NCBI RefSeq assembly: GCF_021134715.1
Contig: NC_060019.1
Coordinates: 5,828,001 to 5,892,000 of the forward strand
DNA: 64,000 nucleotides
Origin: Daphnia pulex
Lineage: Eukaryota; Arthropoda; Branchiopoda; Diplostraca; Daphniidae
Reading direction: 5' to 3'
Every line of letters starts with the position of its first letter. Positions within the stretch are counted from its first letter, which is position 1. Positions 12,450 to 25,306 of this stretch are shown here, one piece after another. A program made the translations under genes and the position numbers. The notes beneath the pieces were generated by a model. It was not told where the DNA came from, did no database searches, and saw only the letters and a program-made list of their open reading frames with translations.

Positions 12450-12850
12450 CAGTTAATTATCCATGCGTATGTTCATAATAGACTTAATCTGACTTCAAAT
12501 TTTTATTCAGCGTAAAAAGTTGAGTCAGAGATGTAATTTTCATTTATATTGGTGGTCAGCCGCATAGTAGCGTGCGTGAAACTAAAAAAAATCGTTCTCA
12601 GTTAATTACCCATGCGTGTGTTTATTTTAGGCTTATTTTGACCTGATATTCTGATTCAGCGTAAAAAGTTGAGTCAGAGTTGTAATTTTCATTCATATTG
12701 GTGGTCAGCCGCATAGTAGCGTGCGTGAAAAAAAAAATCGTTCACAGTTAATTACACATGCGTGTGTTTATTTTAGGCTTATTCTGACCTGATATTCCGA
12801 TTCAGCGTCAAAAGTTGATTAAGAGTTGTAATTTTCATTCATATTGGTGG
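12450..12850. repeat. Tandem repeats, left inner part of the inverted repeat
   Basis: Three copies of a roughly 146-149-bp unit starting CAGTTAATTA at 12450, 12599 and 12745; the third is truncated. Shared landmarks are CATGCGT, TTCAGCGT, GTAATTTTCATT and GCCGCATAGTAGCGTGCGTG. Confidence 0.85.
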
Positions 12851-12984
12851 TAGCCTGCGGGAGTTATTGGTTTACGATACTTATTTTTTTAAGGAAAAAA
12901 GCGCAGTAAGTCGCTTACCGTAACAGGGCGGACTTTTTTCAGAAAAAAATTAGATCGCAAAAAATTAAATCCCTCAGGCTACTA

Positions 12985-13394
12985 CCAAAATGAATGAAAA
13001 TAACAACTCTAACTCAACTTTAGACGCTGAATCAGAATATCAGGTCAGAATAAGCCTTAAATAAACACACGAATGTGTATTTAACTGCGAACGAATTTTT
13101 ACTTTCACGCTACTCGCTAGGCGGCTGAACCACGAAAATTAATGAAAATTACAACTCTAACTCAACTTTTTATGCCGAATCGGAATATCAGGTGAAAAGA
13201 AGCCTAAAATAAACACACGCATGTGTAATTAACTCGGTAATTAACTGCGAACGAATTTTTGCTTTCACGCACGCAACTATGCGGCTGCCCACTAAAATGA
13301 ATGAAAATTACAACTCTAATTCAAATTTTTACGCAGAATCGAAACATGAAGTCAGACTAAGTATAACATCAACACGCGAATGTATAATTAACTG
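12985..13394. repeat. Tandem repeats, right inner part, opposite orientation
   Basis: About three inverted copies of the same unit as at 12450-12850, with substitutions and small indels. The centre between the two sets (about 12851-12984) is unique apart from a short imperfect inverted repeat around GTAGCCTG / CAGGCTAC. Confidence 0.8.
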
Positions 13395-13679
13395 CGAAAG
13401 AATTTTATTTTCACGCAGACTCGGAAAGGCCTATAAGGATGACGAATAATGTTGATGAAACAAATCAAAAAGCTCGTAATAATACTTTTATTCCCTTCAA
13501 ACAATAGCTCTATTTCAAATGTAATTACAAGATTTGCATAAATATATGTGAGCGTTTTAAACGATGGATAACAATTGATGTCATCATTTTCTTCATCAGC
13601 GTAGTCTTGATAATTGTTTGTGTCTTCGTCGATGTAATCCAGGTAATCGGTTGTCCTCCGTGAAGTTGCCCTCATTTAC

Positions 13680-14394
13680 CATTGGCTGTAACTACGGTTA
13701 CGTCTCTTGAACCAGGTTTCGTAGTACACGAATGAGGGCTTTTGCATTCAGGAAGGGACACTATAATACAAGATAATTATTAATCTACATATATAATTAA
13801 AGAAACCGCTATTACCTTCAACAGTGATGTACCCATCTTCAGATATGAACTCGTTTTGGCGCAAGAATTTTAAATTTTCGCCATTCTCACACACCTCCCT
13901 ATTGTGTAGTACCAACAGTTTGCGGTGAGTGATCATATCACATTTGCTGCAGAAATCTTGCTTGCAAGTAAAGCAACAAACAGGATTAGTGACTTTTTCA
14001 CATACACCACATTTACTTGCACTGTAGGAACGGGAGCTAATGTAGTTTTGAAAGACAGCATCTCTCTTGGAATCCCAAGCATCTTCCTTGTCTTTCATGC
14101 AAGTTTTCCACTCGCTTTCTTGATTAGTTCCTTTTTCTTCTTGTGAAATTGTGAAATGCTTGCTTCAATGATGTCTTTTCCAGTGCGACTGAATGAATGA
14201 TATCCTGTACACCACTTCTTTCTGTAAACAATGGAACATTTTTTAATCGTAAACTTGAACACAAATATTGATAAACTTACCATTAGACTGGGAGTTATTT
14301 CACTAGCAGTTTCTTGATTAGAAACTGCTACAACTTCATCAGACTGGGTAACTCGGCCTCTGCCTCTGCCAAAATTACTGCCAAGAAGTTCCAT
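13680..14394 (-). pseudogene. KDZ-transposase-like zinc-finger fragment, right arm
   Basis: Mirror copy of the left-arm fragment: exons 14394-14281, 14221-13816 and 13760-13680, with the same in-frame TGA and identical translated residues. The shared stop shows that the lesion predates the inversion-duplication or was spread by gene conversion between the arms. Confidence 0.5.
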
Positions 14395-14626
14395 GAATGT
14401 TTAGGTTCCTGTTGTAGAGCATAATTTTTTCTTTTATCGGCTTTGGTTCTGGCTCGATGCCTGGTCAGAGAATCTTTCATCAAATCTCTACCTGACACAC
14501 TGTAAGAAACGACACTAAACCTGCAATAAACCTGAATTGACACTTTTGAACTGCTTTGTTTATATTGACCAATATAGACAGTATGTTGTTGTAGCCCTCC
14601 GCCACGACGAGCGCTACCGTTCCTAG

Positions 14627-14696
14627 GGTCGTCTGGACGAACCCTACCGTCTAAATGTCGTACCCATGAAAGTCGGTAGGGTTCGTCCAGACGACC
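14627..14696. repeat. Subterminal hairpin, right end of inverted repeat
   Basis: Mirror image of 11148-11217: a 23-bp perfect stem with a 24-nt loop, 12 nt inside the right border. Confidence 0.9.
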
Positions 14697-14708
14697 GAGA
14701 TCAAGTTG

Positions 14709-16739
14709 GGAAATAAGAGAAAGTTTTTATCGTGCAAAAAGGTCGTTGAAAACTTGAAATAATGTTGATTGCAACTGATGAAATTATATTTGCGTACCTC
14801 TGCGGGGAATCCAACAGAATAAAGGAGAAAAAACTAGTTTAGATTGATCGATAATCCCGATTATAAACCTGTTCTAGCCAGCAATCAACGCAGTGTGAAT
14901 GGTTCCATGAAATAGTGGGTGGTGACGTATAACTATCGATTAGTTCACAAATTTATTAGATAACCAGGGGGAAGTTGGGATAGAATTTACGAACTTGTTG
15001 AATTATTTAACTTTCGAATAAAATTTCTCTTTTTATGCACTCGAACCGTCGAACGGATATTACCACACAAGACAAGTAACGACTCGACTGAGAAATATGG
15101 AAGCAGCAATTTTCTCCTTTTTATCAATCCAAAGTGAGAGAAAATTATCAATATCTAACTATCTTTGCAACCTTTAATACAATCATAAATCTTTGCAACC
15201 TTGAATACAATCTTACATCAGCCACTTTGAAATCAGTTGACTGTGATGATGCCACTTGCAATAATTTAATAGTGAAAATTTTTTTTTCTTGTATTTTTCA
15301 TGGTCGTGATTGAAGCGCACATCACCTACGTATGCCGGATAAAAGTGGTAAGTTTGTCCTTGGATGATGGATAGAGTTTTATACAGGGATTAGGTGTCCC
15401 CTCGGTAACACAATGCCAGCCCAGCCCTCGGTGTCTTTTGACATTTCCACCTTTATTTTCTGACACTGTTATTTATAGTAAACCATTGCTTTTAAGTAAA
15501 AATTAGCGCAGCGCTTATCAAATAAACATTGCATGCTACAGTGGGATTACAAAACAAACAAGGCAAAACTGGAAAATGAATCAGCATCGAAAAATTCAAA
15601 CAAATCTAAATTTCAGGATAGTCCATTTTGCAAAAAAAAAAATAAAAATAAAAATGAGGTTACACAAAGACCCGAAAGAACGCCGTTTTGACGAAACAGA
15701 AAGTAGGCGAAAATGGCAAGACATTCTTTATTATAGCATCATGACACAAAGATCCGCCTTTGATTGCTCTGCAGCCGGGCGACGCGCAATGCAGGCATTG
15801 CGGTCGACGATATTGTGGGCCCATCGCTAGTTTCGGTATTCCTATCCTGGGTGTAAAAACGGGCGGAGGAAAACATCCACACGCTGCGGAGTTTATCGAT
15901 CCGGTGGTGTGGTCTGAGCCTTTATGGGGCTCAGTCACGCCCGACGACGTTTGTGACCGTAGTGCTATATAAAAAAAAAAATTATTTTTTCTTTTTTCTT
16001 TTTTTCGGCAAAACTTTGATGCGCATCATTGTCAAGTACAAGTTTCCATGACGACTGGGGAGACAAGAGACAAAGATGATTGAAAACGCTGGCAATTTTT
16101 ATAGTTCTTTATATTATTTTTTTGTATGCCGTATTTTGGTAAAACAGTATCCTACACGCTTCATCGTGTCACGCTATTCCAAACAGCGTTCCATCTTCCG
16201 TTCAATTTTTCTTTTTTTTTTGTATAATCTCCAATCGTAAAACAAACAAAGTAAATTTTCATTTGATGCACAATAAAAGCTTAGGCCTTTTTTGCGCGCA
16301 ACGTTGAAAAAAAGCCTCTGAAATATTTTGATGCTGGAAATTTAGCTGTGTTGTATACGTGCTATACAAATGAAACATCATAATATAAGATGTAGGTACA
16401 ATAAAAAGGCAAGATGATTTGTATCAACGAAAAAAAAGGGAAGAAAAAGGCATGGTGCGCATCAGCTGGACTAGCAAATATGAACCTTTAAAATAGTTTG
16501 TAATATAATATCGACACTAGGGTTCGAATCAATGCTCTCTTTGGCTGCTTTTGTTTTCTGTTTAGCTGGGCAATTTTTCTGTCCGTTTCAATTGCCGAGT
16601 ATCAAATTTGCCGACTGATAAAGTCGGGACATTGTCTGTGTCTTCACACACACATTTTCCTTGTGTTTAGAATAAAAAGAAATATTGAAAATAAACAAAA
16701 TGGAAACAACCATAGACTACTGCCATCTATCTCCGATAA
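14709..16739. other. Non-coding, with a GC-rich island at about 15740-15970
   Basis: Mostly AT-rich with no exon supported. About 15740-15970 is much richer in GC than its surroundings and has an open frame on the plus strand that includes CRHCGRRY and ends at 15972. It has no convincing start, and no family match can be given. The end near 16740 is the 3' flank of the adhesion GPCR. Confidence 0.5.
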
Positions 16740-19700
16740 TTAGGAATGAAACAAAGGGTCTTGACGAGGCAGAGGAGACTGTTGTGCTGGGCCGTTGCGG
16801 AATATAACGGACAATTCCGGAGGATCGTCGCAAAGTGACTGAGTTCTTCGCACCGAAGGAGCTCGGCGGTCGTCGGTAGACGATGGATTTTCAATCGATC
16901 CATGGTCGGGCAAGTTGACGACGAAGGAAACGGCACGGCGTCGGGCGATGAATCCATTGGCGGATTTCAATCCTAGCTGGTCGGTGGTAGGTGGTAGTTG
17001 ATCATTGTCACCGATTTCATCTTCCGGCCGGAGATAGGTCCACGATGTATTGGCTCCTTCTTTGCTGATGCTTCCGCCGCCGGCGCTGATTACCGACGAA
17101 CGCTTCGTATTGCCTGCGGACGGTTCCGCCGAGGACGACGCTGCGCCCGGATGCAAAAGAGAGATTTCCTCGCCAATCATGAAATTCGGTTTGATCAATT
17201 CTTCCGGTAGCGGAGACGGTTCGCCAAGTATCTGGTGCGACTTATCACCAGGCGATGGTGGCGGATTCGTTGCGCCGGAAACGTGCCGTTCCAGCAAGGA
17301 ATGAGAGCCACTAGTTTTACCGTTTGACTTGGATGACAGCCTCAAAGAAGATGGTTCCAGCCCAAGTTGGCCGAAAATTCGGCGGAATCGAGACTGGGTC
17401 GATCCATTGCTGGCGGGTGATGCAGTTGCGGATGGGAACCAGTGCTGGTAGGACAAGGAGGGAGAAGAAGAGTCAGTGGGACCACCGAGCGGAAGAGTCG
17501 GAGCTTGTGATGGAGTCAGTGAGTCCGGGCCGCGAGCGATTGGCAACATATTTTTGCCGGATGATCCAGGCGATCTGGAATTGATGGACAATGTTTTACG
17601 GGCTCTTAGGACGGCATGGGCGCTCGATTGTCCGGTAGCAGATCCTGATGAATTGATGGTCGGTCCGGAAGAATGACGAGTAGCGTCGTAAGGGATGTGA
17701 GTCTGTCCAGTGTTCCACAAAGTGACAAACGATTGGCGGGCCTCTGGGTACTGGACAACTCGGACAATGAAAATGACGAATCCTTGAAGGGAATTGCAGA
17801 CGCAAAAGACGTAGGTCATAACCACTTTGACTGGACCAATTGCCACAGCGCCGGCTACCCAAGTGACGCCCAATAAAGCCATGACGGTGACAGCTCCGCG
17901 TAGCTGGGCCATGATCATCAAGCGATTGCCTCCTCCGGCCCCGTTTCCGTTCTCAGTTGCCACTTTACCGACAGCTCGCCCGCGCTGGCCCTGCAACAGG
18001 ATGACTCTGAGCACCATGAAGAAAACGGTCGAGTTGATCAAAAGGATCAGGCAAGTGGGTCCGATGAAGGCGCTGTAATAGACGGTCAGATGGGCGTGCG
18101 ACATTCGACCGCAGGTCTGCCCAGTTGGGTCCTGGTAATAATCTAAGCATAGTACAGCCGTGGTGACGACAACAATCAACGGTACACCTACGGATGAAAG
18201 GAGGAGAATATTACGGAATTCAATTTGATTGTCAATTGTTTGTTGTTACCCCAAGCGGCGAGCATCCGTTTCAACATGAAACCAGTCTCACTATTGGCAA
18301 AGACCAAAATGAGCAACTGGTACATGTGAACGGCCTCGACCAACATCCAGGACAAAGATGACAGAACCAAGTAGTGGACACTGATGGTCAGCGCCGTACA
18401 AATGTCCACGTGCGCTTGACTGACTGGCGATTCCGTTCCGGCCGACCAAATTCGCTCCGACGTTTTAGCTCGTTGTTCCAGATCGACGTTCTTGTAAGCA
18501 GTTCCCAGGATGGAGCCCACCAGGAATATGACATTCAACATCAACAGCGATATGCACAAATTCAGCAGAATTTTCCCACCGCGATCTCTCCTTAAATTCC
18601 TGTGCGTTCCAAATTTTAAAAGTTTTACAATTCGATTTAACCATCTAAAAAAAATGTCGTCCTTGAATATTACCTAAAAAGACTGTAGAGGAGAACGGTG
18701 ATGGAAAGACCGAGAATGCTCAATCCGGATCCGACGTAACTGATGAGTCTTAGAATGTATTCGTGGTAACCGGAGATACGATCCATGGGTGTCGGGTCCA
18801 GGAGAATAGAGAAGGCCGTCAAGTGATCTGACAAGCATTCAATCATCCCCGACTCTGTTTTGGTAGTTTTCACGCCATTCGTCGACCATTCCTTTTCTGT
18901 AGAAAAACCAATTACGTCAACAAGTTCGTTACCGCCACCTCCGAAAGATAATAAAAATTCAAACCTAATTCATCCCAATAGACGCAAGAGTAAAATGAAC
19001 TGCTGTTGACTAAAGGCATCGTGTAAGTCACCGGTTCACTCAGTCCCGAAACTGAAACGTGTCCGACAGTTGCGGCTATCACCATGGCCGGTTGTCCCGG
19101 CAAACGATTCGTTCGACTTTGGAAAAGTTTGCCACTCCGGTAAGATACAAACTGCAACCGGACTCCATCGCGAGAACCTTCCAGCGCTTGTTTCGGGATC
19201 GTTAGGGATATCTGTCAACATTCGAAATCGTTTAATAAGATTTGAACCAATTGGAAAGTAAAATGTTATTTATTTTATACCAAACTGCTGCCGGATGGAT
19301 CGCCTTCGAATGACGGCCGGAAAGAGTAAGATTCCGGTTTACTATGTAATAAAGTTTCAATAGCTATGTTGGGCGTGGCCAAGACGACTGGTTGGTCCGG
19401 TTCCAATGCCACTTGACTCGTGTAACGTTCGATGGCATCCAATAATCGATCACAGCTGTTGTTGGAGGCGCTCAAGACTTCGTCGTCCACTTCCATGACA
19501 TTGGACAACGTATTGAAGAAATTATGAGCCACCTAATACAAAGAAAATATGATGAATTCAATCCATCATTTTAATCAAGACAATCAAGTGTTTATACTTT
19601 GAGATCCATTAGGGCGTCGTCGACCAAGTCGACCACTTCGTCTGCCACTTGTTCTACACCGATAAGCGTCAGATTCTTGGCAGCGACGGAATTGTTTTCC

Positions 19701-22700
19701 AGTATGGTGGATCTCTCTTCGGCGATGGCCAGCCTTTGTTCTCGGCACACGGACAAATCAGACGAGTTCCAACCGACGGTGCCATCCGGGAATCTCTCGC
19801 ATGATCTCACAGCAGTCAATACGGTTGTCTGGTCGAATTTCGTGCGTTCCTGACGCTCCCGGAATTCTGTGTCTGTTACCAGGCCCGTCGGAATCTCGGC
19901 TGCTGGTCTTTTCAATTTCCCCTCCAGCGTGGTCAGCGTTCCGTAAGGGCAGGCGAGTGTCGCAATCTGGCCAGTCTCTGTCACCGGCCAATGGAAAGTG
20001 CCTTTCTCGACAGATTCCTCCACATCTTCAGGACATGGATCTAAAGAATGTTGTTTTGATTATTAAAAGGGTTGAAAAGAATTTCGATGACCCTTGATTA
20101 GACACAACAACAACAACAACAGTAGTACCTTCGTGATCACATCTAAGACCTGAAAAACCAGTTTTGCAAAGACATTCAAAGGCGTCAGTCAAGTCACGGC
20201 AGGTACCGCCATTCAGGCAAGGATCCGGGTTACAGTCATCTGAATAAAAACCAATTATACGGCGCATTAGAAAAGCCAGCTGCAGAGAGAATGTGTGCGC
20301 GTTGGGGAATGCCAGGAATTTACCAATGTTATTCTCGCAGTCACGGCCATCGAATCCAGGTCGACAGAAGCAATTGTAACTCAAATTTTCGAAATCATTT
20401 TGACAGACGGCTTTGTTTCTACAGGGAAACGAAAGACAGGCTTCCACTTTTTGTTCGCATCTCGTCCCTGGACAAACAAAACAAATTAGCGATAATGCAC
20501 AAAAGCTGTTGTGACCACACACGCTGAAAGACTTGGGCTTGTGGTTGGAATTCATCAAACGAAACGCGCTACTATAATGTATTCTGGAGAAGAAGAAGAA
20601 GAAAAATGTTGTCGGCTTTTTTCTCATTTACCCGTGAAACCAGGTGGACAGAGGCAGGTGAATGATCCCGGTAGATTGTGACAGGTGGAGTTGTTCTCGC
20701 ACGGATCCGACTGGCATTCATCCACGTCTTGTTCACAGGCGACGCCTTCGAGAAAATAAAATCAAGTGTCAACATTTCCAGCCAATGAAAACCAAACTCG
20801 ATATCAATAATGGCGAATTATTCTGGTACCGTGGAATCCAGTTGTGCATTCACAATGATAGGAGCCGTTTCTGCTACTGCAATGGCCGTCGTTTTGACAC
20901 GGATCCAAGATGCAGTAATTAATGGCTTCTTCACAATCACGCCCTTGGAACGAAAAAATAAACAAGTGAATATTAATGGAGAGTGTGGGTTATGCAAATT
21001 GAGACATTCGTCAAAATCGGGAGTACCTCTGTATCCTAGTGGACAGACGCACTGGAATTCATCACTGTCCAACAAGACAGTGCAATTAGCCTCTTTGGGA
21101 CACGGGTCGTTCCAGCAAGGATTGAAACTCTCGCACTGGGCGCCTTGGTAGCCTGGGAGGCAGTCACACCCATCCCTGGAAATAAAACAAGAGCTTTGTT
21201 AACCATTTCAATCAAAACTCACTGGCCTCATCTCACTTGGAACAGGTGCCGTTGTTGAGACAAGGTTCTTCATGAAGGCAAGGCGGCCCGACAGGAACGA
21301 CGCAATTTTCACCTTCGAAACCTTGCGGGCATTGGCATTCGTACGTGCTGTTGGTGAAATTATGGCACGTGGCGCCGTTCTGACACGGCGTCAAGACGCA
21401 AGGATTGTACAACTCGCAACGAGGACCGTAGTTGCCCGAATGGCACAGACACTCGAATCCGGGCGGTTCGAACGATATCTGACACTCACCCGTCACGCAA
21501 GTTCCTTCCAGTGAGCAATCTGAATAATCAACCACAAAATTAGCATGCATATAGTAGTATCCTACTACAATAATGAGCGTGGTTGGTCAGTGTGTATGAT
21601 CAAACGAGATTTTAACGATTAGTGGCCTGCAGAAACGCTCGGCCAGAACAAACACGGACGCGCTTTTCCGAGTGACGTCATGTCGGACGGAATTAAAAAG
21701 GGCCTTCTTGGGACCGTCGGAGATAAGAGAGGGAACAAACAAAATGGATTTGTTTTGTATATAAATTTATATACACAACACACATATAGACTCTTTTGCC
21801 TTGGCCAGCTGCAGAGTGTCGAGCCGGCCATCTGGTGAGATCATTGCCGATTGACATCCCACATGCATTCCTTTACCACCCTGCGCCAACCCCTTTCTTT
21901 CTTTCCTTCCTTCCGACCATTTTATTTGGCGAATCTCTTACGATTGGTCTGAGTAGTGAAGTGGAGAATGGCGCTGGCTGGTCCGAGAGAGTCGCCGCAC
22001 TCTGCGTCGCCACCACAGGCCAACACTTGCAGCTTGTAGGCGACCTCCGATTCCAGTTGTTTCAAACTGGAACAAACGGTCCGTATCTCGTCTTTTGTCG
22101 TCTGTTGATAGACAAACAAGTTAGATTCCAGACAAGGGAAGGGAACAAAAATGGCATGCACGACTGACACTTAGGTTGGCGCGGCCGTCCAAGTCGATAA
22201 TTTTCAGCTCCAGTGGAATTGGCGCCGAATCAGGAGCTTCATTTTCCGTAGGAGTTAGCGGCTGGGTTGGACTGAGAGACGCCGGATGACGCCAGTAACG
22301 CAAAACATAACCTTGAGCTCCGGCGGCTAGCGGAAATTTCCAGCAGATTACGGCAGCGTCGGCTGATAGCTTAGTCACCGTCACATTTCGTGGCCCTGAC
22401 CACATAAAACAAGAAAAAAGAAAAAGTGTAAAAACATATTTTTAATGCCAATAAACGTGGAATAAAACTCCTGGGGATTTCTTTTCTTCTTTTTTTTTTG
22501 AGTGATCATCAACAACAACTTACTGGGCAATCCGTGGAAAAGGACAACGGCTGGGGCTCTTGCGTCCAGAGATTTGTCATGCTCCATGGCTCCGATCATG
22601 AAACTCACATTGTGGGCTTTAATGCCCGGCTGGGGTGATTGGAGGAGTTGAACCACACCCGTCCGGTTGTCCATCCGAAACCAATCTTTGATGGCCGTAA

Positions 22701-24893
22701 ACGGGAATTTTTCGTCCGGAAACGGTTCCATGAAGTAAGTGACGTTGCCCGGCATTTGGTTGTGGCTACCGTTGACGAAGGCCATCGCTTCGATGATGGC
22801 CATACCGACTGGACTGTCTGGTTCTATTTCACCTCTATTAATATTTTTTTTAAATTAAAGCATGAATCATCACCACCAATCCAAATAAAGAAATCAAATC
22901 TTTACTCGTATTGATTAGAGTCCATGAGTAGTCGAAACTGGTCCGTCGGTTGAGGTGGTGCCGTGACTCGAATTTCAAATCGATCCGTATCACCGCTCCT
23001 CGATTTGGCCAGCATCGCACGAACGATTATTTGATAGGTCGAATTTACCGGACGATCAACCATCCTTGAATACGCATTGTAATCAATCAATAGCTCTTGA
23101 TTTGATTCAATTAAATAATTGTATAAATAAAAATAACTTACTTGGCGACAGACAAAAGACCCGTTTTAGGCTCCACGTGAAAATCGGCGTAGTCGCTGGA
23201 ATTGTGCAATGAAAAATTGACTCCGACATTGTCTCTGGTCAAAATTCCTCCAGCAGCTCGACTAATGACTCGTAATTTACCAACAATGGTACCCGGTGGA
23301 GCTCCAGTGCTAACTTCCAGTTCTCGGCTCTTGTCAAACTTGAGACCTAAAAGAATTTGAGGCAAAAAAAAGGAAAAATTAGGAATAATTTTTCAATGAT
23401 AATTTAGTAATACATCAAAACGAGTAGATTAAGTTGTATACAATTTGATTGACACGAGCCTGTGGTGGCCATGTTGCCAGAGACCTTGACTAAATCCCTC
23501 ATCAGTCTGCCGTGACCGAGTTATTCCATCGGAGGAATGTTCGACAACCGAATTGGTTTTTAATTGGACGTTAATCAAGAACCAGACCCTCGATGCAAAA
23601 ATGACTGTTACTCTTTTAGGTTTTTTTCAATTTCATCATATGGTAGTAACAAGAACATTTGGGGAGTAACAAGAGAAGAGCGGTTGGGCCATTCAAGGCC
23701 ATGCCCTCGCCCAAAATAATGATCGTATAACAATATCACTTCTTTTTTTAACGGGAAAAAGAAGGGGAGAAACATCCGAAACGGGTCGCCGGAAACGTCT
23801 TATAAGTTATTACTCCCTCGTCGTATGAAATACGACGGGTATAAATCACAGAGAAAAAGGGGCAGAACAAACACGCATATATATATAAATATAAGAAAAT
23901 CCAGTGGGCAGAGAGACCGGCCTTGCCTCTGGTTATTCGAAATAACAATTTGCAAAACTATCATCATCATCATCTCCCGCTAAAAATTAATAAGACGGAC
24001 ATGAAAAACAATGACCAACTATACAATGCGTGACTGGCGAGCGTTGGTGACACGGTCAATGTCTAAGGCGACATTGAATTGACGTCCAAGGATCCTGTAA
24101 GAAAATGTTTATGAAAAAAACCTTCTCCCCGCCAGTCTGTCTGTAGACCTTTCACTCTGTTTTGCACGCGTGTTATTTTTTGTTTGTTACGGGAAGACAG
24201 ATATATAGACAAGGAAAACCGCATTTCCATAAAATTGGGAATAATACACCACAATTGAGCGTCAATGGATCAGTGCCAAAGGATTGAAAGTCATGGATAA
24301 TCATCGGACGTCGTCATTATCCAACCTTCAAATTTGTTGGAAGATAGGTGTCCACGACTGGAACTAGGTCTTGCGTGTAATTCACGACAAAATAGAAACG
24401 AAATCAATTTTCACTGCTACTACGTCGTCGTCTGGCGGCTTTCTCACAGCCGATTTGATTTATTCGATCGGTGCGGATGGAAAAATCCACGCCCAGCCGG
24501 ACGTGGCCATCGGAACCGGACGAAGAGAGCAAAACGGAAGGCGGAATGGAACAACGCCCCAAAAGAAACAAGAGGGAGGGCATCCCAGCCAAAAAGAAAT
24601 GCGTCACAATATTATTTCATTGAACAATTCTAAAGCAAACAAAGTTAGACAATAATGATAACAATCAAATCAACCCCCTCCTCCCACACAATTTTATCTT
24701 TTGTACAGCGGAGGGAATTCCGGATGAGTACATTCTCTTCAATGGAATTTTTTTGGGTTTTTTGGGTCTCCATCAAACAACTAACAATCAAACAAGGGGG
24801 GCTATAAAAATGAATAATAACCTTACCGAAAACTGGTGTAGTCATGACGACAGCGAATACCAACAACACGAGACGACGACCGAGTGGCGCCAT
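16740..24893 (-). CDS. Adhesion GPCR with cadherin-like, FN3, EGF, HormR and GAIN domains
   Basis: Seven-pass receptor at the cell surface. Eighteen exons close in frame to 1668 aa: 24893-24827, 23346-23142, 23064-22906, 22834-22524, 22395-22169, 22101-21942, 21519-21237, 21175-21027, 20943-20830, 20745-20632, 20467-20324, 20239-20129, 20040-19598, 19532-19281, 19211-18965, 18896-18674, 18599-18250, 18187-16740. Approximate residues: signal peptide 1-22; two cadherin-like repeats 23-245; fibronectin III 248-376; eight EGF modules 377-681, one calcium-binding type ([10 protein letters not shown]); hormone-receptor motif 682-760; GAIN ending in a GPS with HLT cleavage site (SDHLTAF); 7TM 1040-1300 (family-[11 protein letters not shown] loop); a 350-residue Ser/Pro-rich tail. 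The GPS has only two of its usual four cysteines. It resembles Flamingo/CELSR in having cadherin and EGF parts but lacks laminin-G and carries FN3. Ligand unknown. Confidence 0.9.
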
Positions 24894-25288
24894 CGATATT
24901 CCCAAACTGCTGTCACGCAACAAGACACCGAGCAGAAACACACACACACACAATCAATAAGTTTTGATTAGATCCTCACTCAGTATATTTATATATATAG
25001 GATGGTCTATCGATAGCGGGAGGATGCGCCCACTAGAGATCACATGGCTCACTGATGGTAGACACTTGTTGATTTATTTTTCAGAAAGGATCGATCGGCT
25101 TTTCATACAGAACACAATGGCGGATGGAAGAGGCCGCCCTCCTTCCGTTTGGTAGACAACAAAACGGACGCTACCGAACTGGTCGATGGTCGGCGAGCTA
25201 CTGTCTACTAGCTGGATGACTAAACCTCTTGTGTGTATGTGCTGCATCAGCTCAGCAGTTCCTTCAGTCCTTCAGTCCTTCATGTGTA

Positions 25289-25306
25289 AACACACACACA
25301 CACACA
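25289..25306. repeat. (AC)n microsatellite
   Basis: Eight to nine AC dinucleotides in the upstream region of the adhesion GPCR, just after three copies of CCTTCAGT (about 25259-25280). Confidence 0.85.

Larger units (their letters stand above)
11136..14708. repeat. 3.57-kb inverted repeat (fold-back element), outer arms about 1.32 kb
   Basis: Position x on the left mirrors position 25844-x on the right. The arms 11136-12460 and 13384-14708 match without gaps: three arm-internal reading frames are residue-for-residue identical in opposite orientation, and two roughly 100-nt stretches compared base by base were identical. Just outside, G11135 and C14709 no longer pair. Inside 12461-13383 the two halves are still inverted copies but clearly diverged, about 80% by eye. 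Each arm carries a zinc-finger transposase-like fragment, and each outer end carries a hairpin. No direct target-site duplication was found at the borders. It could be a fold-back transposon or two head-to-head copies of part of a KDZ-like element. Confidence 0.93.

Noticed and set aside
12169..12456. 95-aa frame in each arm of the inverted repeat (MRATSRRTTDYLDYIDED..)
   Set aside because: Overlaps the end of the zinc-finger fragment in another frame, with no family match; retained only as part of the repeat.
16505..16545. GGTTCGAATC resembling a tRNA T-arm
   Set aside because: No acceptor stem, D-arm or anticodon arm can be folded around it.
24021..24091. Exon-like block on the minus strand reading [15 protein letters not shown]
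   Set aside because: Sits in intron 1 of the adhesion GPCR, but including it shifts the frame into an early stop; exon 1 joins 23346 in perfect phase without it.
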